Source: Gracilibacillus oryzae (lineage in GTDB: Bacteria; Bacillota; Bacilli; Bacillales; Amphibacillaceae). Taken from it: DNA of 64,000 bases. Positions 11,097-17,668 of this stretch are shown one piece after another (position 1 is the first letter of the stretch; every line of letters starts with the position of its first letter). The notes under the pieces were generated by a model that was not told where the DNA came from, searched no databases, and saw nothing but the letters and a program-made list of their open reading frames with translations. The position numbers and the translations under genes were made by a program. Location of the stretch: NCBI RefSeq assembly GCF_009498735.1, contig NZ_ML762430.1:151135-215134 (forward strand), given 5' to 3'.

Positions 11097-12074
11097 ATGT
11101 TGCAAGATGCTTACACTTTTACATTAAATGAAAACATAGCGTTTGATCATGACTATCCTATTAAGGAAATGCTGGGAATTGGTCTGGAACCTGTTCTTTC
11201 CATACAGGAGATGGGAGAAACATTATCCATCAGAGGAGTTATGGAATTAAAAGGGGAGTATATTATAAGTGAGGAAAGAGGTGGAGAGGAAGTAATCAAT
11301 GGCCAGGATGTCGAGCGAATAGAAATGATGTCAGATGACCTGTGTGAATTTTTTCATAAATTCGTCATGGATATCTCTATTCCAATGGAGCGTGTTAACG
11401 AGGTAAATTCCGTTGTTGTAGATGTGGATCATTTTGATTATTCGATTGAGTCTGACCGCTGTTTATCAATTGAGGCGGTGTTGGCGATCAAAGGGTTAAG
11501 CCAAAATACAAGTGAAATAATTACAGCAGCAGAAGAAGAGCAGTTGCCACGATTCGAAACGGAAGAAAAAATTGACGAACCATTAATAGAGGAAGAAAGT
11601 TTTCAATTTGTAGTAAATGAAGAGCAGCAGCCTGAACCTGTCAATCAGGAAATTAATAATAATGTAACTCCATTATCAAATGAATTCAAGCAGGACAATG
11701 AACCAGCATTTGAGGAGCTACGAGAAGTATCAGATGATCAATCAGTAAGTGAAGAAATAGCAGAACAGACAGCAGAACAAGAAGCTGTAGAGGAAATAGA
11801 AGAAGTTGAGGAAGAAGTGAAGGAAGAGCGTTTACGTGTGCAAGCAAGAGCAGAAACGGAAGACACATCGTACTTATTAAATATTTTTGCAGAAGAAGAA
11901 GATACGGCATATACAAGACTTAAACTGTATATTGTCCAGCCGACAGACCAAATGACTTCCATTGCAGAAAAATATAATGTAACACCAAGACAGATTATGC
12001 GAACAAATCAGTTGGAAGACGAAGATTTGTCATCAGGTCAATTAATTTATATTCCGGTTACATCTGAGGAATAA
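11097..12074 (+). CDS. spoVID: SpoVID, spore coat encasement/morphogenetic protein
   Basis: A 325-residue mother-cell protein that lets coat layers encase the forespore. The N-terminal domain (about 1-135) has the family pattern ...SIRGVMELKGEY. A highly acidic Glu-rich middle (about 165-265) follows. The C-terminal LysM domain (about 278-321, ending LSSGQLIYIP) is the part that in B. subtilis binds lipid II and SafA. ATG 11097 has AAGGGGGAAC upstream and aligns with homologues; the in-frame start at 11061 has no ribosome-binding site. ysxE follows, as in B. subtilis. Confidence 0.92.
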   Translation: MLQDAYTFTLNENIAFDHDYPIKEMLGIGLEPVLSIQEMGETLSIRGVMELKGEYIISEERGGEEVINGQDVERIEMMSDDLCEFFHKFVMDISIPMERVNEVNSVVVDVDHFDYSIESDRCLSIEAVLAIKGLSQNTSEIITAAEEEQLPRFETEEKIDEPLIEEESFQFVVNEEQQPEPVNQEINNNVTPLSNEFKQDNEPAFEELREVSDDQSVSEEIAEQTAEQEAVEEIEEVEEEVKEERLRVQARAETEDTSYLLNIFAEEEDTAYTRLKLYIVQPTDQMTSIAEKYNVTPRQIMRTNQLEDEDLSSGQLIYIPVTSEE

Positions 12075-12080
12075 ATTTAC

Positions 12081-12105
12081 AATCCCTTACTCAGGGATTT
12101 TTTTC
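12081..12105 (+). terminator. Terminator between spoVID and ysxE
   Basis: A 7-bp stem AATCCCT/AGGGATT with a 5-nt loop, then a T run. It is short and probably lets part of the transcripts through to ysxE. Confidence 0.7.
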
Positions 12106-12175
12106 TTTCTGATAATCGAATGAATGACAATATGGAGGAAACTTTCAGAAAAATGCCAAAAACAGGAGGTTCCGT

Positions 12176-13183
12176 ATGGAATGGAAGGATATATTTGATA
12201 CATACCGAATCCAGCCAAATTATATTGAACAGGTTTCTGAGAAAGTATATAAATTGAATACCAATTCACAAAATTACTGTCTTAAATTTACTTCTCTGAC
12301 AGAAGATCAAATAGGTTACTGGAATGCGGTATACCGATATATTACTGAAAGGCAGGTATATGGTTTTGTTCCCGTAATATTAACCAAAGATAATCATCCA
12401 TTATACTTAATGGATAGTCATGTAATGGTTATGTCCCCATGGGTAGATAACTTTCGTCATGATCGTCCTGCTGATGAATGGATTAATTTCTTTCACGGTC
12501 TAGGGAAATTGCACGGTTCCACTCTAGATCATACACCTGTCAGCTATACAGAAAATCAAATTTCAGAAATTCAGCAATTTTTCCGAAATGATAAAACTAG
12601 AAAGAAGGAAGAGTTACTTCAATATATCCGTTATTTTGAATCCAAACGGTATATGTCGCCATTTGAACTGCAAGCATGCATGCATTACCGAGATTTAGAA
12701 TGGATGATGGAAGTTACTGAAAAATGGCAATCAGTCTATTTGGAATTATTAAAAGAAAAACAGAGCAGAAAAGCAGTATTGTGTCATGGTAATCTAGCTC
12801 CATCTCATTATACTTTATTACAAGATAATATTTACTTCTTCAATTGGGAATATGCCCGTATTGATTCCCCATCAAGTGATCTTGTCGTATATTTAAACAA
12901 TTTATTTACCTATCATGATTGTGATATGAACAAAGTGTCAGATGGATTATCCATTTACTTTCAATATGTCCGTTTTCAAGATGATGATATATGTGAACTA
13001 ATGTTTGATTTATTTAATTTAGAATCTTACTTTTCTTTACTAAATGAACATGTCAGCAATTCAAGTAAGGAAGAAATTCGCCAATCAATACAGCTTGAGA
13101 AAAGATATCGTCAGTTAGTATTTGCTAATCAGCTAGAACAGACACTATACGCTAAACTTCAAATGAATCAACAAGAATATTAG
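12176..13183 (+). CDS. ysxE: YsxE, CotS-family spore coat-associated protein
   Basis: A 335-residue protein of the YsxE/CotS/CotI family, which shares the aminoglycoside-phosphotransferase kinase-like fold. LCHGNLAPSHYTLL (about 202-215) corresponds to the catalytic-loop region but has Asn where many kinases have Asp in HGDxxxxN, and FNWEYARIDSPSSDL corresponds to the metal-binding segment. The ATG follows AGGAGG. The position behind spoVID matches B. subtilis, where it is SigE-controlled. The substrate is unknown. Confidence 0.88.
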   Translation: MEWKDIFDTYRIQPNYIEQVSEKVYKLNTNSQNYCLKFTSLTEDQIGYWNAVYRYITERQVYGFVPVILTKDNHPLYLMDSHVMVMSPWVDNFRHDRPADEWINFFHGLGKLHGSTLDHTPVSYTENQISEIQQFFRNDKTRKKEELLQYIRYFESKRYMSPFELQACMHYRDLEWMMEVTEKWQSVYLELLKEKQSRKAVLCHGNLAPSHYTLLQDNIYFFNWEYARIDSPSSDLVVYLNNLFTYHDCDMNKVSDGLSIYFQYVRFQDDDICELMFDLFNLESYFSLLNEHVSNSSKEEIRQSIQLEKRYRQLVFANQLEQTLYAKLQMNQQEY

Positions 13184-13368
13184 AACCATTCTAATTGGAA
13201 AGCGATAAAGATACCAATTAATATGCCAAGTAAAATAACATCGAATGTGGTAGGAATAAAGATGGTTCGGACACTTTGAAATATAACGATAGGCAAGGTG
13301 GATCTTTCACAGACAATGATACATTCTCGTGCCCATGGTGGTAAACGATAGCGATAATATCGACTCAT
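13180..13368 (-). CDS. Hypothetical small membrane protein
   Basis: 62 residues: a basic, Arg/Tyr-rich N-terminus (RYYRYRLPPWARE) followed by one C-terminal membrane helix (about 43-59, ILLGILIGIFIAFQ). GAGGTG lies five bases before the ATG, which is preferred over the adjacent TTG at 13371. It overlaps the ysxE stop tail-to-tail by four bases with no terminator between. I do not recognise the family. Confidence 0.6.
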   Translation of the reverse strand: MSRYYRYRLPPWARECIIVCERSTLPIVIFQSVRTIFIPTTFDVILLGILIGIFIAFQLEWF

Positions 13369-13680
13369 CAAATCACCTCATTAAGTAATAGGTTAGGTAA
13401 TATATGTTATGAGATAAGACCATGATTAGTGCAGAATAATTAGTTTTTGTAACAAAAAAGTAAAAAAAGTCCATGGAAAAGCAGGAAAATATAAAGAAAT
13501 GTAGAAATTAAATATAGATGACAAAATATAGTAGACAATTTTCGCTTTTTTGGAGGTGTTTTGGCGATAATTCTATGTCTGGTTTTTTAAGGAGAGGCTA
13601 TGCAGAAGTAGTTCTAGGCATAACAAGATTATTAATTATAACTAGAGAGAGAATATACAGTGTTCATTATAATTTCAGAC
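13369..13680. other. Non-coding gap before the c-di-GMP riboswitch
   Basis: AT-rich sequence of 312 bases without a convincing gene. A 60-codon open frame at 13518-13700 runs into the aptamer and looks fortuitous. TATAAT at 13668-13673 is placed so that transcription would start at about 13680, the first base of the aptamer; a good -35 is not seen. Confidence 0.5.
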
Positions 13681-13756
13681 AAATGGCAAACCTATTGTAA
13701 AGTAGGGACGCAAAGTTACAGATCCGGTATGCAGACGGATGGCTGAACTGCCTGGA
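13681..13756 (+). ncRNA. Cyclic di-GMP-I (GEMM-I) riboswitch aptamer
   Basis: The aptamer layout matches the GEMM-I class: GGCAAACC opening; stem CCTATT/AGTAGG (13691-13696 with 13701-13706) closed by the GNRA tetraloop GTAA; the highly conserved joint GACGCAAAG (13707-13715); and a second helix CAG-ATCC/GGAT-GG-CTG (13719-13725 with 13737-13745). The two-base bulge in that helix is the usual tetraloop receptor. Closing pairs are GGCA/TGCC (13685-13688 with 13749-13752). Between aptamer and gene only a weak AATACA/TGTATT hairpin without a T tract is seen, so the readout (translation or other) is not evident. Confidence 0.9.
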
Positions 13757-13792
13757 ATACAAACTACATGTATTTTAGGGAGGAATAAACAA

Positions 13793-13924
13793 ATGGGAGA
13801 AGTTTTACAACTGGATTATGAATGGATCTACTTGCTATTGGAAGCAAAAGAAGCTGGCCTTACAGTAGACGAAGTAAAAGAATTTATAGAAAAAGAAAAA
13901 TTAAAGGTACAGGAAATCGTCTAG
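13793..13924 (+). CDS. SinI-like antirepressor peptide
   Basis: A 43-residue peptide whose residues 7-33 (LDYEWIYLLLEAKEAGLTVDE and on) reproduce the SinI dimerisation pattern LDxEWxxLxxEAKEAxxxxEEV. In B. subtilis, SinI pairs with the like helices of SinR and frees biofilm genes from repression. GGGAGGAA is seven bases before the ATG. The gene sits alone behind a c-di-GMP-I aptamer and ends at a terminator; no sinR-like DNA-binding gene is nearby. Partner and direction of control are inferred. Confidence 0.85.
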   Translation: MGEVLQLDYEWIYLLLEAKEAGLTVDEVKEFIEKEKLKVQEIV

Positions 13925-13957
13925 CTGTACTTCTTATATATATTAATCGTTAAAAAT

Positions 13958-14010
13958 CACTCCGTTTCGTTTTGGTCAATCTATTTGATTAGTGCGAATG
14001 GAGTGTTTTT
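13958..14010 (+). terminator. Terminator of the sinI-like gene
   Basis: CACTCC (13958-13963) pairs with GGAGTG (14000-14005) above a long internally structured loop and is followed by five T. It ends the riboswitch-antirepressor transcript. Confidence 0.65.
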
Positions 14011-14174
14011 ATCTGATCATTGCAGGGTATATCTATAGAAGGCTTGATTGGAAGTTTTGCCATATAATTGTTATACTGAATAGAAAGCTTACATATTGAC
14101 AACTAAAATGGCAGAAACTATTATCGAATTTCTATGAAATAATCTTAATCTTATGAAAGAAAGGATGACTGATT

Positions 14175-15389
14175 TTGACAACTAATATTCCGCGTATTGT
14201 TGTCCTTGGAGCAGGATATGCAGGTATGATGACAACCAAACGGTTAACACAGCAGTTTGCTCCTGAGGAAGCTGAAATAACACTTGTCAACAAACATAAT
14301 TACCATTACCAGACAACTTGGTTACACGAAGTTGCTGCTGGGACGATCGATGTCAATCGTTCCCGTATTATGATTTCTGATGTAATAAATACAAGACGAG
14401 TAAACTTTGTACAGGATATGGTAAAGAAGATTCATCCTGACAAAAAACAGGTAGAGTTAGAGAGCGGCACGCTGGATTATGATTACTTAGTTATCGGTTT
14501 AGGATTTGAGAAAGCAACCTTTGGAATTCCGGGAATGGACGAGCATGCATTTTCGATTCAGACAGTAGATAAGAGCCGAATGATCCGTGATCATATAGAA
14601 TATCAATTTTCCCGGTATAAAACAGAGGAAAATCCTTCTGATGATATGCTGACAATTATAGTAGGCGGCGCCGGATTTACAGGAATTGAATTTGTTGGAG
14701 AACTGGCAGAACGCATACCAGTGCTTTGTAAAAAATATGATATTCCACGTAACCGTGTAAAAATCATTAACATCGAGGCAGCGCCTTCCATCTTGCCAGG
14801 GTTCGATCAGGAACTGTTAGAGTATGCAAAAGATTCATTATCAAGAAGAGGGATCGATTTCCTTACGTCCACGATGATCAAAGAAGTGAAGAAAGATGCG
14901 GTTATCGTTGGAGATGAAAAAGAAGAAATTAAATGTGGCACGTTTGTCTGGACAGGTGGCGTGCAGGCAAACAGAATAGTTGGCGAATCTGGTTTTGAGT
15001 TAACAAAAGGCAAAGTAAATGTTGATCAGACATTAAGGGCTCCTGGTTATGAGGATGTATTTGTGCTTGGTGACTGTGCATGGGTAATGAATAAAGATAC
15101 AGAAACACCTTATCCACCAACAGCACAAATCGCGATTCAGGAAGCGGATGTCTGTGCACATAATATTCGAACATTAATATTTGGCGGCACATTACAGGAA
15201 TTCTTCTTCGATAATAAAGGGACTGTTGCATCATTAGGCGGCGGTGAAGCAATGGGGACTATTTTTGATGGCCATCAATTGTATGGTTTACAAGCAAAAA
15301 TGATGAAACATGTTATTGATGACAGGTATCTATTTATGCTAGGCGGACCAGCACTAGTGTTGAAGAAAGGTAAATTCCGCCCATTTTAA
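14175..15389 (+). CDS. Type II NADH:quinone oxidoreductase (NDH-2)
   Basis: A 404-residue single-subunit flavoenzyme that passes electrons from NADH to quinone at the membrane face without pumping protons. The FAD-binding GAGYAG motif starts at about residue 12, the NAD-binding GGAGFTGIE at about 162, and FVLGDCAW near 297 is the second FAD contact. PPTAQIA is typical of the YjlD/Ndh family. TTG start with AAAGGATG upstream. A TATACT with TG extension (14072-14077) and TTGGAA (14048-14053) may be its promoter. Which paralogue it matches (ndh/yumB) cannot be settled by eye. Confidence 0.88.
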   Translation: MTTNIPRIVVLGAGYAGMMTTKRLTQQFAPEEAEITLVNKHNYHYQTTWLHEVAAGTIDVNRSRIMISDVINTRRVNFVQDMVKKIHPDKKQVELESGTLDYDYLVIGLGFEKATFGIPGMDEHAFSIQTVDKSRMIRDHIEYQFSRYKTEENPSDDMLTIIVGGAGFTGIEFVGELAERIPVLCKKYDIPRNRVKIINIEAAPSILPGFDQELLEYAKDSLSRRGIDFLTSTMIKEVKKDAVIVGDEKEEIKCGTFVWTGGVQANRIVGESGFELTKGKVNVDQTLRAPGYEDVFVLGDCAWVMNKDTETPYPPTAQIAIQEADVCAHNIRTLIFGGTLQEFFFDNKGTVASLGGGEAMGTIFDGHQLYGLQAKMMKHVIDDRYLFMLGGPALVLKKGKFRPF

Positions 15390-15457
15390 TCACGGCGCCA
15401 ACCGTCTGTCATACTCCTCTCTCAAGGTTCAAGTAACACGAAGAAAAGTAAGTGGGG

Positions 15458-15535
15458 GATAAAGAGACGCTAAGCATCCTGATAAGTTTCGCTAATGATC
15501 AGTGTGGGTACAAAAAAACATTGATCAAAGTCTCA
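15458..15535 (-). repeat. Dispersed intergenic repeat, copy A
   Basis: About 75 bp whose reverse complement matches 36607-36690, with a 22-base identical core at 15473-15494. Both copies contain a TGATCA...TGATCA inverted repeat (15486-15529 here) next to the core. It lies between the NDH-2 gene and a 32-codon ORF and contains no reading frame. Confidence 0.8.
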
Positions 15536-15555
15536 CTTTATAAGGGGGTTTTTTG

Positions 15556-15654
15556 ATGAAGAACACATTGTTTTACACATTAGTAACTGCAGCTGCAACA
15601 ATTGCATATGTACTTATATCAAGAAAGTTAGAAGATAAGCGGGATTTTCGCTAA
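15556..15654 (+). CDS. 32-residue single-helix membrane peptide
   Basis: ATG after AAGGGGG opens a 32-codon frame: a short polar start, a helix at about 5-22 (LFYTLVTAAATIAYVLI), then a charged tail RKLEDKRDFR. It is closed by its own perfect terminator. Small size, a ribosome-binding site and membrane-peptide architecture support translation; function unknown. Confidence 0.55.
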   Translation: MKNTLFYTLVTAAATIAYVLISRKLEDKRDFR

Positions 15655-15665
15655 GTACTTTTAGG

Positions 15666-15693
15666 GCAGATACATTTATCGTATCTGCTTTTT
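15666..15693 (+). terminator. Terminator after the 32-residue ORF
   Basis: A perfect 8-bp stem GCAGATAC/GTATCTGC with a 7-nt loop, then five T. Confidence 0.85.
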
Positions 15694-15744
15694 GTATTAT
15701 ACCGAGAATATTGCTGTATAATAATCTTAGTAAGGAGGCAGACA

Positions 15745-16386
15745 ATGTTTACATTCTCTAATGTACAATACAAGGATATCTTAAAGATAGAAAAATTAAC
15801 GTTTCAGGACAAGCAGATTATTTGTCTGTTCGGTGAAAGTGGCAGTGGAAAATCTACATTATTAAAAATGTTAAATGGAATGTTAACACAAGATAGTGGC
15901 AAGATTTTTTATAAAGAACGATTAATAGATGATTATGACCCGGTAGAGTTACGAAAAAAAGTAGTGATGCTCGGACAAGATCCTGTTATGTTTCAAGGTA
16001 CAGTGCGCGAGAACCTTCTGTTTGGTTTAAAGTTTACCGGAAAAAGCGAAGCAGATGATAGCAAACTGAAAGAGTTATTAAAAGACCTGCGTTTAGAAAA
16101 GAACTTAGAAGATGATGCAGATCAATTATCTGGCGGGGAGAAACAGCGTGTTGCATTTGGCAGGGTGTTGTTAATGGAGGCAGCAGAGGTATATTTATTA
16201 GATGAACCAACCTCTGCTCTTGACGAAGAAACGGAAACAAAAGTGATGAGTGTATTTACCCAACATATCAAAAGGGAAGGAAAATCAGCTATTTTTGTTA
16301 CCCATTCGAAAGAAGTGGCAGAAAAATATGCAGATCAAATCATCTATATGAATGAAGTACTTGCCAATGAGGAGATATCGGAATGA
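15745..16386 (+). CDS. FetA-like ABC transporter ATP-binding protein
   Basis: A 213-residue ABC ATPase with Walker A GESGSGKST (30-38), Q-loop near 78, signature LSGGE (128-132), Walker B VYLLDEP (149-155) and the H-loop His in FVTHS. It overlaps the membrane subunit by four bases (ATGA), the same pairing as E. coli FetA-FetB and other UPF0014 systems, which export iron or other metals and raise oxidative-stress tolerance. Substrate is inferred from the partner family. Confidence 0.88.
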   Translation: MFTFSNVQYKDILKIEKLTFQDKQIICLFGESGSGKSTLLKMLNGMLTQDSGKIFYKERLIDDYDPVELRKKVVMLGQDPVMFQGTVRENLLFGLKFTGKSEADDSKLKELLKDLRLEKNLEDDADQLSGGEKQRVAFGRVLLMEAAEVYLLDEPTSALDEETETKVMSVFTQHIKREGKSAIFVTHSKEVAEKYADQIIYMNEVLANEEISE

Positions 16387-17162
16387 ATAATATGTTAGAT
16401 ATTACTTTGTTGCAGCTTATCTCAGCATATATTTTTATTATCATACTCCTTGCAATAGTAAGGTGGCGCAAAATTCCGCGTGAAAAAGAAATAATTATCG
16501 CAACACTCAGAATGACCATTCAATTGGTTCTCGTAGGCTATTTGTTAGTGTACATATTCGAGAATGAGAACTGGATTTATTCTGTACTTGTTATCACCGT
16601 AATGGAAACTTTCGCTGTCTATAATATTTTTAAACGAACCAAAAAAGAAATGAATGCAGATTTGAAAAAAATTATTGCTGTTGCCATGGTTTCTGGTACA
16701 CTGGCTGCTTTTCTGTATTTTAATTTTATTGTTGTCCAATTTTCACCATGGTATGATCCGCGCTATTTTATCCCGATTGCAGGAATGTTGATCGGAAATT
16801 CGATGACAGGTATTACACTTGGTGTCAGTGCTTTGATCGAAGGCTTCTCTTCAAGAAAAAAAGAGGTAGAAGCTGCTTTAATGCTTGGTGCCACCCCTAA
16901 TCAGGCATCACAGGGAATTGTCAATCATGCATTTGATTCAGCAATACTGCCTACTATAAACAGTATGGTCGGGATGGGGATCGTTTTCTTACCTGGTATG
17001 ATGACAGGGGTTATTTTGTCAGGAGCAGGTCCGCTTGATGCGATTAAATATCAAATTGCGATCATGTTAGGGATAACAGGGAGTGTTTCTCTATCAGTCA
17101 TTATCTTCCTTTATTATGGGTACAAAACATTTTTCAACAAAAGGGCACAATTAAAACTATAA
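16383..17162 (+). CDS. FetB-like (UPF0014) exporter membrane subunit
   Basis: A 259-residue membrane protein with about seven helices. It has the UPF0014 hallmark sequences IPIAGMLIGNSMTG (about 131-144), EVEAALMLGATPNQA and PTINSMVGMGIVFLPGMMTG. It forms an ABC exporter with the preceding ATPase; E. coli FetAB exports iron. The valS T-box promoter starts seven bases after its stop. Confidence 0.9.
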   Translation: MNNMLDITLLQLISAYIFIIILLAIVRWRKIPREKEIIIATLRMTIQLVLVGYLLVYIFENENWIYSVLVITVMETFAVYNIFKRTKKEMNADLKKIIAVAMVSGTLAAFLYFNFIVVQFSPWYDPRYFIPIAGMLIGNSMTGITLGVSALIEGFSSRKKEVEAALMLGATPNQASQGIVNHAFDSAILPTINSMVGMGIVFLPGMMTGVILSGAGPLDAIKYQIAIMLGITGSVSLSVIIFLYYGYKTFFNKRAQLKL

Positions 17163-17168
17163 TTTTTC

Positions 17169-17198
17169 TTGACGTTTCCCTATGTTTTTGGATAAAAT
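17169..17198 (+). promoter_or_regulatory. SigA promoter of the valS T-box transcript
   Basis: TTGACG (17169-17174), 18 bp, TAAAAT (17193-17198). Transcription would begin near 17205, just before T-box stem I. Confidence 0.75.
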
Positions 17199-17204
17199 AA
17201 CATA

Positions 17205-17475
17205 TAATCAAATGGCAAGATGCAATGACGAGGAAGAGTACTGCACACTTATCGTAAGAGAAGAGAACCCGAGGCTGAAAGGTTTTCCCGAAAAAGATGC
17301 AGGAAGGTAGCCTTTGAAGCAGCTTTACTGAATACGAAAAAGTAGGTAAAGCCGGTTGAACCGTTATCTCATCAATGAGTGTATAAGTAGCAGTACTTAT
17401 AAACAAAGGTGGTACCACGGAAATCCAATCCTTTTCGTCCTTTACAACAGTAAGGGCGGGAAGGATTTTTTTGTT
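17205..17475 (+). ncRNA. T-box leader with valine (GUA) specifier
   Basis: A class I T-box upstream of valS. The AGGAAGAGTA segment of stem I is at about 17230-17240. The T-box sequence around GGTGGTACCACGG is at 17408-17420, where TGGT would pair with the uncharged ACCA end. A terminator (about 17428-17472, stem with G-T pairs, then seven T) competes with the antiterminator. Aligning the right side of stem I with B. subtilis glyQS (six bases between specifier and the GAAGCA element) puts GTA at 17307-17309, a valine codon. Uncharged tRNA-Val should allow readthrough. Confidence 0.92.
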
Positions 17476-17525
17476 TAGGATCATTTGCTCCAGCTACTAT
17501 GTTGTTAGCAAATTATTTTATCACT

Positions 17526-17615
17526 TTGATTGGAGTGGAGTACAGTCGACTCCAGCGGGGAAAGCATCGGCTGAAGGGATGTCCGCGGAAAGCGACTGTC
17601 TGGAACGGAAATCAA
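17526..17615. repeat. Short intergenic repeat between T-box and valS
   Basis: A 90-bp GC-richer block bounded by TTGATT and AATCAA. It has internal segments GACTCCAGCGGG and CCGCGGAAAGCGACTG and the end GGAACGGAAATCAA, a pattern I recognise from intergenic elements of many Bacillaceae. It is more GC-rich than its surroundings and lengthens the valS untranslated region to about 190 bases after the terminator. Confidence 0.65.
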
Positions 17616-17668
17616 CATTGCTTGAGCGCTTAATATTTTTAATTATTTCCTAAAGGAGGAATTTAGAT

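Noticed and set aside
13518..13700. 60-codon plus-strand ORF before the riboswitch
   Set aside because: No ribosome-binding site, no recognisable protein pattern, and it runs into the aptamer.
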